Part shown: one piece after another, positions 9,056-18,544 of the stretch
How positions within the stretch are numbered: position 1 is the stretch's first letter
Layout of the letters: every line of letters starts with the position of its first letter
Assembly: GCA_002291465.1 (NCBI GenBank)
Contig: CP021238.1
Coordinates: 1,860,001-1,924,000 of the forward strand
Source of the DNA: Mycobacterium lepraemurium
GTDB lineage: Bacteria > Actinomycetota > Actinomycetes > Mycobacteriales > Mycobacteriaceae
Length of the DNA stretch: 64,000 bases
Direction of reading: 5' to 3'
Position numbers and translations under genes: made by a program
The notes under the pieces: generated by a model
What the model saw: the letters and a program-made list of their open reading frames with translations, nothing else
Databases searched by the model: none
What the model was told of the DNA's origin: nothing

Positions 9056-10662
9056 GGAATCAGCTTGCCGGGGTTGAGGATTCCGGCCGGGTCCAGGGTG
9101 GCCTTGACCGCGCGTAACACCTGCACTCCCAACTCGCCGATCTCCTCGCGCATCCACGGCCGGTGGTCGGTGCCGACGGCGTGGTGGTGGGTGATGGTCC
9201 CGCCGGTGCCCATGATCGCATCCGAGGCGGCCTGCTTCGCGGTTTTCCACTGCTCGATCGGATCGCCGCGTTGCCCGGCGACCACGGTGAAGTACAACGA
9301 CGCACCCGTGGGGTAGACGTGCGAAACGTGACACATCACCAGCGCCGGTGTGCCGGTCTGCGCCAGAACGGTGGTAAGTGCTTGCGTGACAGCGGCTTTC
9401 AGCGCCAAGATGTTGGACCAATCGGTGGCCGTCTCCAGTGTTTCGCACAGCGCCCCGGCCGCCAGCAGTGAGTCGCGCAGGTAGGGCGCACCGAACCGGC
9501 CGCGCTCCCAGGCGCGGGCCGGACCGTCCCCCAGCGACGTTCCGCCCTGGGCCGCCAGCAGCGCGCTGGTTTCGGCGTGCCGGCTGTCGACGTGTTGTTC
9601 GGTGTCCTCGAACATGGTGATGCACAGGCAGCCGCCGGTGATCCGGGACTCGCCGATCACCTCCGTGGTGGCCAGGTTGACCCCAGTCTCGGCCTCGTCG
9701 GAGAGGCGAATCACGGTGGGGCCGGTGCCATTCTGGGTGACCGCGCGCAGGGCGGCCGCCCCGGTTTCGAAGTCGGGGAACGACCATGCCTCGTAGCGAA
9801 CGGCCTGCGGAATGCGGTGCACCCGCAGCCGCACCCGGGTGATGACGCCCAGGGTGCCCTCCGAGCCGATCAGCAGCTGACGCAGGTCCGGGCCGGCGGC
9901 CGACTCCGGTCCGCGCCCCAGGTCCATGGTACCCACCGGGGTGATCACCCGCAGCCCGCGTACCATGTCGTTGAACCGGCCGTAGCCCGCCGAGTCCTGC
10001 CCGGAGGACCGGGTTGCGGCGAAGCCACCGATGGTGGCGTATTCGAAGCTCTGCGGAAAATGGCCAAGCGAAAAGCCATGTGCGCCAAGCAGTTTCTCTG
10101 CATCCGGGCCAGTGACCCCGGCCCCGAGAACTGCCAGCCCGGACACCGGGTCCAACGAGATCAGCTGATCGAAACGGCGCAGATCCACCGCGATGACGGC
10201 GCCGAACCCGGCGCGCTCGGGGGCGAGCCCGCCGACCACGCTGGTGCCTCCGCCGAACGGTACGACCGCGATCCGATACTGGGAGCAGTAGCGCAGAATC
10301 GCGGCGACGGACTCGTCGTCGCCGGGCAGCAACACGGCGTCGGGCGCATCCTGCGGGCCCGGGCCGTTGCGGCTGAGCAGGTCGATGGTGGACTTGCCGC
10401 CCGCGTGCAGCAACCGATCGGAATCGGCGGTGCGGCAGTACTCGGGGCCGACGATGGCGGCCAGCGCCTCCCGGTCCGCCGGCGATAGCGTGGATGGACG
10501 CAACCGCACCTGCTCGGGTCGCGGCTCGGCCGCGCGGGACCCCTCGATCCCCACGGCCTTCTGCAGCAATGACCGGATGCCCTCGGAGAGCGGTTTGGCC
10601 GCGGCGGGATCCCCCCAGGCGTTCCATTTCATCGGCGGCAGCAGCCGCTCCGGATGCGTCAT
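9052..10662 (-). CDS. FAD-binding oxidase, alkyldihydroxyacetonephosphate-synthase-like, Rv2251-type
   Basis: 536 residues. The VAO-type FAD-binding domain shows VVPFGGGTSVVGGL near residue 135, then GHFPQSFEYATIGG and RSSGQDSAGYGRFNDMV, the signature of alkyl-DHAP synthases. The C-terminal cap ends with MGTGGTITHHHAVG and DPAGILNPGKL. Alkyl-DHAP synthase makes ether lipids by swapping an acyl for an alkyl group; whether mycobacteria do this is unproven, so substrate assignment is tentative. ATG 10662 is only 17 bp from the divergent TetR start, and a TACTGT box ends 5 nt before it within a shared palindrome. It is co-transcribed with the lipid kinase. Confidence 0.8.
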   Translation of the reverse strand: MTHPERLLPPMKWNAWGDPAAAKPLSEGIRSLLQKAVGIEGSRAAEPRPEQVRLRPSTLSPADREALAAIVGPEYCRTADSDRLLHAGGKSTIDLLSRNGPGPQDAPDAVLLPGDDESVAAILRYCSQYRIAVVPFGGGTSVVGGLAPERAGFGAVIAVDLRRFDQLISLDPVSGLAVLGAGVTGPDAEKLLGAHGFSLGHFPQSFEYATIGGFAATRSSGQDSAGYGRFNDMVRGLRVITPVGTMDLGRGPESAAGPDLRQLLIGSEGTLGVITRVRLRVHRIPQAVRYEAWSFPDFETGAAALRAVTQNGTGPTVIRLSDEAETGVNLATTEVIGESRITGGCLCITMFEDTEQHVDSRHAETSALLAAQGGTSLGDGPARAWERGRFGAPYLRDSLLAAGALCETLETATDWSNILALKAAVTQALTTVLAQTGTPALVMCHVSHVYPTGASLYFTVVAGQRGDPIEQWKTAKQAASDAIMGTGGTITHHHAVGTDHRPWMREEIGELGVQVLRAVKATLDPAGILNPGKLIP

Positions 10663-10663
10663 G

Positions 10664-10698
10664 CGTTACAGTATTACAGATGCTGTCAATCCGTAACG
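10664..10698. promoter_or_regulatory. 35-bp palindromic operator over two divergent leaderless starts
   Basis: Outer arms CGTTAC/GTAACG and inner arms ACAG/CTGT, with extra matching positions between, form one imperfect 35-bp dyad. It fills the 17-bp gap between the flavoprotein ATG and the TetR ATG and extends into TetR codon 7. Symmetric -10 boxes TACAGT (10667-10672, plus) and TACTGT (minus) lie within it, each 5-7 nt before its ATG. The likely ligand is the adjacent TetR protein, repressing both directions. The palindrome is directly visible; the binding protein is inferred. Confidence 0.7.
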
Positions 10699-11261
10699 AC
10701 AAGCCGGACGCCGCGCCGGACACCGGCGAGCGCATCCTGGCGGCCGCGGCCAGCTGTGTGGTCGACTTCGGCGTGGACCGGGTGACCCTGGCCGAGATCG
10801 CCCGGCGGGCCGGCGTCAGCCGGCCGACGGTGTACCGGCGCTGGCCGGACACCCGGTCGATCGTCGCGGCGCTGTTGACCCGGCATGTCACCGACGTGAT
10901 GCGGGCCGCGCCGTTGCTCGGCGACGACCGGGAATCGCTGGTGCGACAGATCGTTACGGTGGCCGACCTGTTGCGCCAGGACCGACTGGTGATGTCCGTG
11001 CTGCACTCGGAGCTGGCGCCGATCTACATCACCGAGCGGCTCGGCACCAGCCAGCACATGTTGATCGACGCCCTCGCCGCCCGGCTGCGCGTGGCCCAGC
11101 GTAATGGCAGCGTCCGGCCCGGCGACCCGATGCCGATGGCCACCATAGTGTTGCTGATCGCCCAGTCGATCATCCAGTCGGCGCAGATCGTCGAACAGCT
11201 GCTCGACGCCGAGGCGCTGGCCACCGAACTCGCCTACTCGCTGAACGGATACCTGTCGTGA
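10680..11261 (+). CDS. TetR family transcriptional regulator, Rv2250c-type
   Basis: 193 residues. The N-terminal helix-turn-helix (about 15-60) reads GERILAAAASCVVDFG, VTLAEIARRAGVSRPTVYRRW, a textbook TetR DNA-binding domain. The C-terminal ligand domain is mostly helical and ends IIQSAQIVEQLL. The start codon sits inside a 35-bp palindrome shared with the divergent flavoprotein gene, which suggests autoregulation and control of the ether-lipid/kinase operon. The stop overlaps the GTG of glpD1 (GTGA), so it also lies in an operon with glpD1. Ligand unknown; the context hints at a glycerol- or lipid-derived signal. Confidence 0.85.
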   Translation: MLSIRNDKPDAAPDTGERILAAAASCVVDFGVDRVTLAEIARRAGVSRPTVYRRWPDTRSIVAALLTRHVTDVMRAAPLLGDDRESLVRQIVTVADLLRQDRLVMSVLHSELAPIYITERLGTSQHMLIDALAARLRVAQRNGSVRPGDPMPMATIVLLIAQSIIQSAQIVEQLLDAEALATELAYSLNGYLS

Positions 11262-12799
11262 TCCCCGACCCCAGCGCGCTCAACGCCGCCCGCCGGACCG
11301 CCGACCTGGCCGCGCTCGCCGAGGGTGAGCCGCTGGACGTGCTGGTGATCGGCGGCGGCATCACCGGGGCCGGGATCGCGTTGGACGCCGCCGCGCGCGG
11401 GCTGCGGGTGGCGCTGGTGGAAAAGCGCGATCTGGCGTTCGGCACCAGCCGCTGGAGCTCCAAACTCGTGCACGGCGGGCTGCGCTATCTGGCCAGCGGC
11501 AACGTCGGCATCGCTCGGCGCAGCGCCCTCGAACGCGGAATCCTGATGACCCGCAACGCCCCTCATCTGGTGCACGCGATGCCGCAACTGGTGCCGTTGC
11601 TGCCGTCGATGAGCCTGGCCACGCGGGCGCTGGTGCGCGGCGGCTTCCTGGCCGGCGACGCGCTGCGCTTCCTCGCCGGCACGCCGGCCTCGACACTGAC
11701 CCGCTCGCAACGGGTCTCGGCGCAGCGCGTCGTGCAGCTGGCGCCGACCGTGCGCCGCGACGGCCTGGACGGGGGATTGCTGGCCTACGACGGTCAACTG
11801 ATCGACGACGCCCGGCTGGTTACCGCGGTGGCGCGCACCGCGGCTCAGCACGGCGCGCGGATCCTCACCTACGTCGCGGCGTCGCGGGCCACGGGCACGT
11901 CGGTGCGGTTGACCGACGTGCGTGGCGGCGGCTCGTTCGACGTGTCGGCCGGCGCGGTGATCAACGCGGCCGGGGTGTGGGCGGGCGAGATCGACGGCTC
12001 GTTGCGGTTGCGGCCCAGCCGCGGCACGCATCTGGTCTTCGACGCCGCCGCCTTCGGCAATCCGACTGCGGCGCTGACGATTCCGATTCCCGGCGAGCTC
12101 AACAGGTTCGTCTTCGCGATGCCTGAACAGCTGGGCCGGGTCTACCTCGGGCTGACCGACGAGGCCGCGCCCGGTCCCATCCCGGACGTGCCGGAGCCGT
12201 CCGTCGAGGAGATCACGTTCTTGCTCGACACGGTGAACACCGCGCTGGGCACGGCGCTGGCCGCCACCGACGTGATCGGCGCCTACGCGGGGCTGCGGCC
12301 GCTGATCGACACGGGTGAGGGCCGCACCGCCGACGTCTCCCGCGAACACGCGGTCGTCGAATCCGCGTCCGGGGTGATCAGCGTGATTGGCGGCAAACTG
12401 ACCGAATACCGTTACATGGCACAGGATGTGCTCGATCGTGCCGTGCGGGTGCGGCGGCTGCGCGCCGCGAAATGCCGAACCCGCAACCTGCCGCTGATCG
12501 GAGCGCAGGCCAACCCCGGGATCACCGGAGCGCCGCAGGTCGCACTGCCGGAGTCGCTGGTGTCGCGGTACGGCGCCGAGGCGGCCAAGGTCGTCGCGAC
12601 CGCCGGTTGCGAGCGGCCGACCGAGCCGGTTGTCGACGGAATCGACGTCACCCGAGCCGAGTTCGAATACGCGATCACTCACGAGGGCGCGCTTGAGGTC
12701 TCCGACATCGTCGATCGGCGGACCCGGATCGGGCTGGTGCCGCGCGACCGCGAGCGGGTGGTGGCCGTGGCCGAGGAGTTTCTCGCCCGCTTCAGGTAG
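11258..12799 (+). CDS. glpD1: Glycerol-3-phosphate dehydrogenase, FAD-dependent
   Basis: 513 residues. The N-terminal FAD-binding motif VIGGGITGAGIALDAAARG lies near residue 29, then the family signatures GTSRWSSKLVHGGLRYL near 60 and GVISVIGGKLTEYR near 375. It oxidises glycerol-3-phosphate to dihydroxyacetone phosphate at the membrane, feeding electrons to the respiratory chain and linking glycerol use to phospholipid and ether-lipid precursors. GTG 11258 overlaps the TetR stop by 4 bp, so it is translationally coupled. Matches Rv2249c in length and position. The other M. tuberculosis paralogue, glpD2, lies elsewhere. The frame is intact. Confidence 0.9.
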   Translation: MIPDPSALNAARRTADLAALAEGEPLDVLVIGGGITGAGIALDAAARGLRVALVEKRDLAFGTSRWSSKLVHGGLRYLASGNVGIARRSALERGILMTRNAPHLVHAMPQLVPLLPSMSLATRALVRGGFLAGDALRFLAGTPASTLTRSQRVSAQRVVQLAPTVRRDGLDGGLLAYDGQLIDDARLVTAVARTAAQHGARILTYVAASRATGTSVRLTDVRGGGSFDVSAGAVINAAGVWAGEIDGSLRLRPSRGTHLVFDAAAFGNPTAALTIPIPGELNRFVFAMPEQLGRVYLGLTDEAAPGPIPDVPEPSVEEITFLLDTVNTALGTALAATDVIGAYAGLRPLIDTGEGRTADVSREHAVVESASGVISVIGGKLTEYRYMAQDVLDRAVRVRRLRAAKCRTRNLPLIGAQANPGITGAPQVALPESLVSRYGAEAAKVVATAGCERPTEPVVDGIDVTRAEFEYAITHEGALEVSDIVDRRTRIGLVPRDRERVVAVAEEFLARFR

Positions 12800-12830
12800 G
12801 GCGGCTGGGTCGCGCTCGACCCGTCAGGTA

Positions 12831-12847
12831 TCGATAGTTCCTATCGA
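12831..12847. promoter_or_regulatory. Palindromic operator candidate upstream of the monooxygenase
   Basis: Perfect 7-bp arms TCGATAG and CTATCGA separated by TTC. A weaker dyad (TGATAG...CTGTCA) follows at 12850-12864. Together they sit 30-60 bp before ATG 12893 and after the end of glpD1. The layout fits a repressor site for a catabolic hydroxylase. No regulator gene lies directly next to it. Confidence 0.5.
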
Positions 12848-12892
12848 ATGATAGACACTGTCAGTTCTGGGTCGGAGTGGAAAGGGGACGAG

Positions 12893-14411
12893 ATGACCAC
12901 GCGAGTGCCTGTGCTCATCGTCGGGGCCGGCGTCGGCGGCCTGTCCATGTCGGCGCTGCTGACCCAACACGGTGTCCGGTCGCTGCTGGTGGAGAAGCGG
13001 CGCGAGGTCTTCCTGTACCCGAAGGCCCGCAACCTGAGCTTTCGCAGCTTGGAGATCCTGCGTGGGATGGATCTGCGCGACGAGGTGCATGCGGTCTCCG
13101 AGCACGTCTCGACCGTGGTGGCCAAGCCGGCGCTCAACAGCCCCGAGGAGTGACCGGTGCTCGAAGTCGAGGGGATCTTCGCCGGTCTGAAGCGGTTCAG
13201 CCCCGAACCGGCGGCGCAGTACTGCCCGCAGAGCCGGCTCGAGCCGATCCTGCTCGCCGCGGCCTGGCGCGGCGGCAGCGAGGTGCGCTACGGGACCGAG
13301 CTGTCCTCGATCGACATGGACGGGGCCGGCGTCACCGCGGTGGTTCGCGACGCCGACTCGGGCACCGCTGAGACGATTCGCGCCGACTATCTGATCGGCG
13401 CCGACGTGGTACACAGTCCGATCCGTAACCTATTGGGAATCACCACGTCTGGATACGGCGCGCTGCCCATCTACGTCGTCTTCGTCTACTTCCGGGCGCC
13501 CTGGCGAAAGTTTATCCCGCACTTGCGCGACGGTGACGGCGTGCAGGTCAAGAACGCCGACGTGGACGGCATCTTCCTGGTCGCCGAGGGTGACCTCGGC
13601 ATGTTCATCACCACCTTCTTTCCTGAGGAGGGCGAGCCGGCCGAGCGGTTCACGCCGCCGCGCTGCCGGGAGCTGCTCACCAAGGCGATCGGCGGGCCGC
13701 TCGACATCGACTTCATCGAGGTCGCGGCATGGCAGCCCTACGAGCAGGTCGCCGACCGATTCGATTGCGGGCGAGCGTTTTTGGTGGGCGATTCGGCGCA
13801 CACCATGCCGCCGTTCAAGGCCGGGGGAACCAATACCGCGATCCAGAGCGCGCACAACCTGGCCTGGAAACTCGCCGCCGTGCTGCGAGGCGCGGCGGAC
13901 CGGCGTTGCTGGACACCTATCACGCTGAGCGCCACCCCGTCGGCGTCTTCGCCGCGCGCCAGTCGCTCACCGGGCCGTCGATGGACTGCTGAGACCGGGT
14001 GGGAAGCGGCCGCAACTACCGGCCGGCGAAGTGGCCCCGATCTTCGCCCTGATGATCGGATACCGCGACGGCGCGAACGGCATCGAGCTGGTGGACGAGT
14101 TGCGCGCCCAGCCGGGCACCCGGGTGCCACACGTCTGGGTGCGCGACGGTGTCTCGACCCTCGACCTGCTGGGCTCGGAGTTCACCGTGCTCACCGGCGA
14201 CGAACGCTGGTGTGCCGCAGCGGCTTCCGTGTCGCTACCGGAGCACCGGGTCTACAACGACCAGTGGGCGGCGATCACCGGGCTGGTGCCGGACGGGGCA
14301 CTGCTGATCCGGCCCGACGATTTCGTCGGGTGGCGCGCCGTCGAGCTGCCCGTCGACCCGCAAACCGCTCTCCGCCAAGCGCTTTCGCTGTGCTTGGGCC
14401 GGGCACGTTAG
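12893..14411 (+). pseudogene. FAD-dependent aromatic-type monooxygenase (PheA/TfdB class), one nonsense and two frameshifts
   Basis: ATG 12893 follows a good AAAGGGGAC ribosome site. The N-terminus VPVLIVGAGVGGLSMSALL is the GxGxxG FAD loop. TGA 13151-13153 interrupts the frame after ALNSPEE; translation resumes in the same frame, which fits CGA to TGA. The second FAD motif VGDSAHTMPPFKAGGTNTAIQ follows near 13783. The frame then shifts near 13900 to give LLDTYHAERHPVG and again near 13988 to give LLRPGGKRPQLP and the C-terminal thioredoxin-like end. Family members hydroxylate phenolic or polyketide substrates. M. tuberculosis lacks this gene between glpD1 and accD6. Three independent lesions make it a pseudogene. 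Confidence 0.8.
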
Positions 14412-14412
14412 G

Positions 14413-14476
14413 GCGCGAGCAGACGCAAAAGCCCCTGATGCGTGGCGTGTCGCGGGGCTTTTGCGTCTGCTCGCGC
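14413..14476. terminator. Perfect 23-bp inverted repeat, bidirectional terminator between monooxygenase and accD6
   Basis: The left arm is 14413-14435 and the right arm 14454-14476, all 23 positions complementary, with an 18-nt loop. Each arm contains AGACGCAAAAGCCCC or its complement, so a short A/T tract sits inside the stem. It starts 2 nt after the monooxygenase stop and ends 13 nt before the accD6 stop, ideal for ending both convergent transcripts. The structure is directly visible; the function is inferred from position. Confidence 0.8.
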
Positions 14477-14489
14477 GGGAAAAGTGGGG

Positions 14490-15911
14490 TTACAGCGGGA
14501 TGTTCTTGTGACGGCCGCGGCGTGCCGGCGCCTGGGCCAGCGCCTCGGTGAGCTTGCTGCGGGTGTGCGCCGGGTCGATCTTCTCGTCGACCACGCCGAT
14601 CTCGATCGCACTGTCCACACCGCCGGCGATCTTCTCGTGCTCGGCGGCCAGCTGGTCGTGCAGCGCCTCGCGCTCGTGCTCCGGGGCGGCGGCCAGCTTC
14701 TTCTTGTGCAGGATGCCGACGGCGGCCTCGGCGCCCATCACCGCGACCTCGGCGTCCGGCCAGGCGAACACCTTGGTCGCGTTCAGCGAGCGGGAGTTCA
14801 TCGCAATGTAGGCCCCGCCGTAGGTCTTTCGGGTCACCAGGGTGACCCGCGGAACGGTGGCCTCGCCGAAGGCGTGCAGCAGCTTGGCGCCGCGGCGGAC
14901 CACACCGCCCCACTCCTGGTCGACACCGGGCAGATAGCCCGGCACGTCGACGATCACCACCAGCGGGATGCCGAAGGCATCGCACAGCCGTACGAAACGC
15001 GCTGCCTTCTCGGCACTTTCGGAGTTCAGGCAACCGCCCAGTCGCAGCGGGTTGTTGGCCAGCACGCCGACCGTGCGACCGGACAGCCGGCCCAACCCGA
15101 TCACCATCGACGGCGCCCAGTTCGCCTGGAACTCGTCGAACGGGGTCTCGTCGTCGAGGATCGCGGTCACGATGGGGCGGACGTCGTAGGCGCGGCGGGG
15201 CGACTCGGGCAGCAGCGCGTGGATGTCGGTGTCCCCGGCCTCGGCCTTGGTGCGCACGAAATGGCCCTGCTGGCAGAACAATCCGACCAACCGGCGACCG
15301 CGCTCGTAGGCGTCGAGCTCGTCGTCGGCGACGATGTGGCACACCCCGGACTTCTTGTGGTGGGTCTCGGGGCCGCCGAGCGAGGCCATGTCGACGTCCT
15401 CGCCGGTGACGCTGCGCACCACGTCGGGTCCGGTGACGAACACCCGGCTCTCCGGCGCCATCACCACGACGTCGGTCAGCGCCGGCCCGTAGGCGGCGCC
15501 GCCGGCCGCGAAGCCGACCACCACCGAGATCTGCGGGATGTAGCCGGACGCGCGGATCATCGCCTCGAACATCAGGCCCACGGCGTGCAACGCCTTCACG
15601 CCCTCGGCCAGCCGGGCACCGCCGGAGTGCCAGATGCCCACGATCGGGCTCTGCTCCTCGATGGCGGTGTCGTAGGCGTCGACGATGTGCGAGCAGCCCT
15701 CGATGCCCATGGCGCCGCCCATCACGGTGCCGTCGGTGCAGAACGCGATAGTGTGCACACCGTTCACGGTTCCCGCGGCGGCAAGCACACCCGAGCGGTC
15801 ACGTTCGTGCAGCAGCGCGACACTGCCGTCGTCGAAGAAATTGCTCAGGCGCAACAGCGGGTCGCGGGGGTCGAGCGACTCGCCAACCGTCTCGGGGGCC
15901 GTGATAGTCAT
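14490..15911 (-). CDS. accD6: Acetyl/propionyl-CoA carboxylase carboxyltransferase beta subunit
   Basis: 473 residues, equal to Rv2247 as I recall. The carboxyltransferase halves show GGAMGIEGCSHIV near residue 95, GGARLAEG near 145 (acyl-CoA oxyanion region) and the C-terminal TRKTYGGAYIAM near 355. With the AccA3 alpha subunit it makes malonyl-CoA for fatty acid and mycolic acid synthesis. It is the last gene of the fabD-acpM-kasA-kasB-accD6 FAS-II operon, 41 bp after kasB, so malonyl supply is co-expressed with its users. The perfect hairpin just downstream probably ends the operon. The frame is clean. Confidence 0.93.
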   Translation of the reverse strand: MTITAPETVGESLDPRDPLLRLSNFFDDGSVALLHERDRSGVLAAAGTVNGVHTIAFCTDGTVMGGAMGIEGCSHIVDAYDTAIEEQSPIVGIWHSGGARLAEGVKALHAVGLMFEAMIRASGYIPQISVVVGFAAGGAAYGPALTDVVVMAPESRVFVTGPDVVRSVTGEDVDMASLGGPETHHKKSGVCHIVADDELDAYERGRRLVGLFCQQGHFVRTKAEAGDTDIHALLPESPRRAYDVRPIVTAILDDETPFDEFQANWAPSMVIGLGRLSGRTVGVLANNPLRLGGCLNSESAEKAARFVRLCDAFGIPLVVIVDVPGYLPGVDQEWGGVVRRGAKLLHAFGEATVPRVTLVTRKTYGGAYIAMNSRSLNATKVFAWPDAEVAVMGAEAAVGILHKKKLAAAPEHEREALHDQLAAEHEKIAGGVDSAIEIGVVDEKIDPAHTRSKLTEALAQAPARRGRHKNIPL

Positions 15912-15952
15912 CGTAGGTCTCCTGTATTCCGGTGCTGCTCGGGACGGTGGGT

Positions 15953-17212
15953 TCAGTACCGTCCGAAGGCGATGGCGACGTTGTGGCCGCCGAAGCCGAA
16001 CGAGTTGTTGATCGCGTACTGGTAGTTGCCCGGTCGCGGTTTGCCGGCCACCACGTCCAAATCGATTTCGGGGTCGAGGTTTTCCAGGCTCAGGGTGGGC
16101 GGGACGACCTGGTCGCGCAGCGCCAGCACGGTCAGGATGGATTCCACCGCGCCGACCGCGCCGACCGAGTGGCCGAGCGCGGCCTTGGGGGCGTAGACGG
16201 CGGCGTTGCCGCCGTACGGGCCCAGCGCGTTGTTGATGGCCTTGCTCTCGGCCACGTCGCCCACCGAGGTGCCGGTGGCGTGCGCGTTGACGTGATCGAT
16301 GTCGCCGGGCGTCAGGCCGGCCAGCTGGATGGCGCGGCTCATGGCGTGCCCGGCGCGTTCGCCGTTGGGGTCCGGGGCGACCATGTGGTAGCCGTCGGAG
16401 GTGATGCTGGCGCCCATGATGCGGGCCAGGATGTTGGCCCCGCGGGCCTTGGCGTGTTCCTCGGTTTCGATCACCATCAGCGCGCCGGCCTCACCGAACA
16501 CGAAGCCGGTGCGGTCCCGGTCGAACGGGCGGCAGGCGCCGACGGGGTCGTCGTTCTTGGTCGACATCACGATGCGCATCTGGGCGAACGCCGCGATCGG
16601 CACCGCCTCGATCTTCGTCTCGACGCCGCCGCAGATCGCGATGTCGGCCTCGCCGAAGACGATGTTGCGCCACGCCTGGGCGATGCCCTCGGAGCCCGAC
16701 GCGCACGCCGAGACCGGGGTAATGACGCCGGCCTTGGCGTGCCGTTCCAGCCCGACCGCCGCAGCCGCGCCGTTGGGCATGTACTTCTGCACACCGAGCG
16801 GGGAGACCGCCTTCATGCCCCGCGCGCGCATGTCGTCGTAGCTGAAGACCATTTCCTCGGATGACCCCAGGCCGGTACCGATGGACACCATCAGCCGGTT
16901 ACTGTCCACTTCGGGCGAGCCGGCGTTATCCCAGACCCGCCGGCCCAAGATGGTGGACATCCGTTGCAGGTAGCCCGTCCGGCGCAGCTCGACGCGGGTC
17001 AGCTGACTGTCGAACTCCTCCAACAGATGTCCGCCGATGCGCACCGGCAGATCGAACTCCTCGACGAAGGGATCGTCGAGTGTGCGGATACCACTTTGAC
17101 TGTCCAGCAACAGCTTCCAGGTGGTCTCGGCGTCGGTTGCCAGCGCGGTCGTCATGGCGATGCCAGTGACGACCACGTTCGGCAGCGTTTCCCCGGTAAC
17201 CAGCTCCGTCAT
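15953..17212 (-). CDS. kasB: Beta-ketoacyl-ACP synthase KasB (FAS-II)
   Basis: 419 residues. The active-site cysteine is in the [10 protein letters not shown] motif near residue 170, with the two catalytic histidines in [12 protein letters not shown] and [11 protein letters not shown]. It extends meromycolate chains to full length by condensing acyl-AcpM with malonyl-AcpM. Start ATG 17212 gives [17 protein letters not shown], matching the M. tuberculosis N-terminus. It is the second synthase of the FAS-II operon, separated from kasA by an 81-bp gap containing a strong hairpin, while other junctions in the operon are shorter or overlapping. The frame is clean. Confidence 0.95.
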   Translation of the reverse strand: MTELVTGETLPNVVVTGIAMTTALATDAETTWKLLLDSQSGIRTLDDPFVEEFDLPVRIGGHLLEEFDSQLTRVELRRTGYLQRMSTILGRRVWDNAGSPEVDSNRLMVSIGTGLGSSEEMVFSYDDMRARGMKAVSPLGVQKYMPNGAAAAVGLERHAKAGVITPVSACASGSEGIAQAWRNIVFGEADIAICGGVETKIEAVPIAAFAQMRIVMSTKNDDPVGACRPFDRDRTGFVFGEAGALMVIETEEHAKARGANILARIMGASITSDGYHMVAPDPNGERAGHAMSRAIQLAGLTPGDIDHVNAHATGTSVGDVAESKAINNALGPYGGNAAVYAPKAALGHSVGAVGAVESILTVLALRDQVVPPTLSLENLDPEIDLDVVAGKPRPGNYQYAINNSFGFGGHNVAIAFGRY

Positions 17213-17241
17213 GGGTCTTGCGAAGATTCCTTCCCTAACTT

Positions 17242-17286
17242 GTCCGGCAACTTTGCGGGCCGTTGCGGCCCTCAAAGTTGCCGGAC
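17242..17286 (-). promoter_or_regulatory. Long hairpin in the kasA-kasB junction (attenuator or processing site)
   Basis: Arms GTCCGGCAACTTTG (17242-17255) and its exact complement (17273-17286) enclose a second hairpin GGGCC/GGCCC (17257-17271). The whole element is nearly one 45-nt stem. It lies between kasA and kasB, both read on the minus strand, 30 nt before the kasB start and 7 nt after the kasA stop. It has no U-tract, so partial termination, RNA stabilisation or processing are all possible. Confidence 0.6.
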
Positions 17287-17293
17287 GTCGTGC

Positions 17294-18544
17294 TCAGTAG
17301 CGCCCGAAGGCCAGTGCCACGTTGTGGCCACCGAAGCCGAACGAGTTGTTGATCGCGTATTGGTAGTCGCCGTAGCGGGGTTCGCCCGCCACGATGTCCA
17401 GATCGATTTCGGGGTCCGGGGTTTCGTAGTTCAAGGTGGGCGGAATGACGCCGTCGCGCAGGGTCAGCACCGTGAGTACCGATTCCAGCGCGCCGACCGC
17501 GCCGATCGAGTGTCCCAGCGCGGACTTCGGCGCATACACCGCCGCCTCCCGACATCCGGCCACCCGGATGGCGTTGGCCTCGGCGGTGTCACCGATCGGC
17601 GTCGCGGTGCCGTGCGCGTTGACGTGGTCGACGTCCTTGGGGGACAAGCCCGCCAACTCCAGCGACCGCGTCATGGCCCGGCCCGCCCGCACACCGTCGG
17701 CCGCCGGGGCCACCATGTGGAACGCGTCGGACGTGATGCCGGCACCCATCAACCGGGCCAGGGGCTTGGCGCAGCGGGCCTTGGCGTGCTCCTCGGTCTC
17801 GATCAGCATCAGCGCGCCGGCCTCGCCGAACACGAACCCGTCGCGGTCCTTGTCGAACGGCCGCGACGCCCGCTCGGGCTCGTCGTTGCGCGTCGACATG
17901 GCCCGCATCATCGAGAAGGCCGCGATCGGCAGCGCCTCGATGGGGCCCTCGACACCACCGCACACAGCGACATCGGCGTCGCCCATGACGATCTGGCGCC
18001 ACGCGTGGGCGATCGCCTCCGAGCCCGACGAACAGGCCGACACCGGGGTGATCACCCCGGCGCGGGCGCCGAGCTGCAGACCCACCACGGCGGCGGCGCC
18101 GTTGGGCATGATCATCTGCACGGCCAGCGGCGACACCTTGCGGGGGCCGCCCTCGTTCATCAGGTTGTAGCTCTCCACGATCCGCTCGGCGCCACCGAGA
18201 CCGGTGCCCACCACGACCGAGAACCGGTCGGGGTCGAGCTCCGGGTTGCCGGCGGTCTCCCACAGCTGGGTGCTGAGCAGCTTGGCCAGCCGCTGGACGT
18301 AGGACATGCGGCGCAGGTCGAGCCTGCTCATCCGCTCGTCGATGGGCTCCTTGAGGTGTCCACCGATCCGGACCGGCAGGTCCCACTTGGTGATGTAGTC
18401 GTCTTCGAGGACGTGGATGCCGCTTTCGCCGGCGAGTAGACCCTTCCACGTGCTCTCGACGTCCGGCGCGATCGACGTCGTCGCCGTGACGGCGGTTACC
18501 ACAACGCTGGGGTAACCGCCGTTAGCAGTGGAAGGCTTACTCAC
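17294..18544 (-). CDS. kasA: Beta-ketoacyl-ACP synthase KasA (FAS-II)
   Basis: 416 residues, identical in length to M. tuberculosis KasA. Cys171 sits in the active-site motif [10 protein letters not shown]; catalytic His residues are in [12 protein letters not shown] and [11 protein letters not shown]. KasA starts meromycolate elongation and is an essential drug target (thiolactomycin, isoniazid-linked). GTG 18544 overlaps the acpM stop (GTGA), so its translation is coupled to its carrier protein. The cysteine count and motifs indicate a functional enzyme. It is clearly a tandem paralogue of the downstream kasB. Confidence 0.96.
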   Translation of the reverse strand: MSKPSTANGGYPSVVVTAVTATTSIAPDVESTWKGLLAGESGIHVLEDDYITKWDLPVRIGGHLKEPIDERMSRLDLRRMSYVQRLAKLLSTQLWETAGNPELDPDRFSVVVGTGLGGAERIVESYNLMNEGGPRKVSPLAVQMIMPNGAAAVVGLQLGARAGVITPVSACSSGSEAIAHAWRQIVMGDADVAVCGGVEGPIEALPIAAFSMMRAMSTRNDEPERASRPFDKDRDGFVFGEAGALMLIETEEHAKARCAKPLARLMGAGITSDAFHMVAPAADGVRAGRAMTRSLELAGLSPKDVDHVNAHGTATPIGDTAEANAIRVAGCREAAVYAPKSALGHSIGAVGALESVLTVLTLRDGVIPPTLNYETPDPEIDLDIVAGEPRYGDYQYAINNSFGFGGHNVALAFGRY

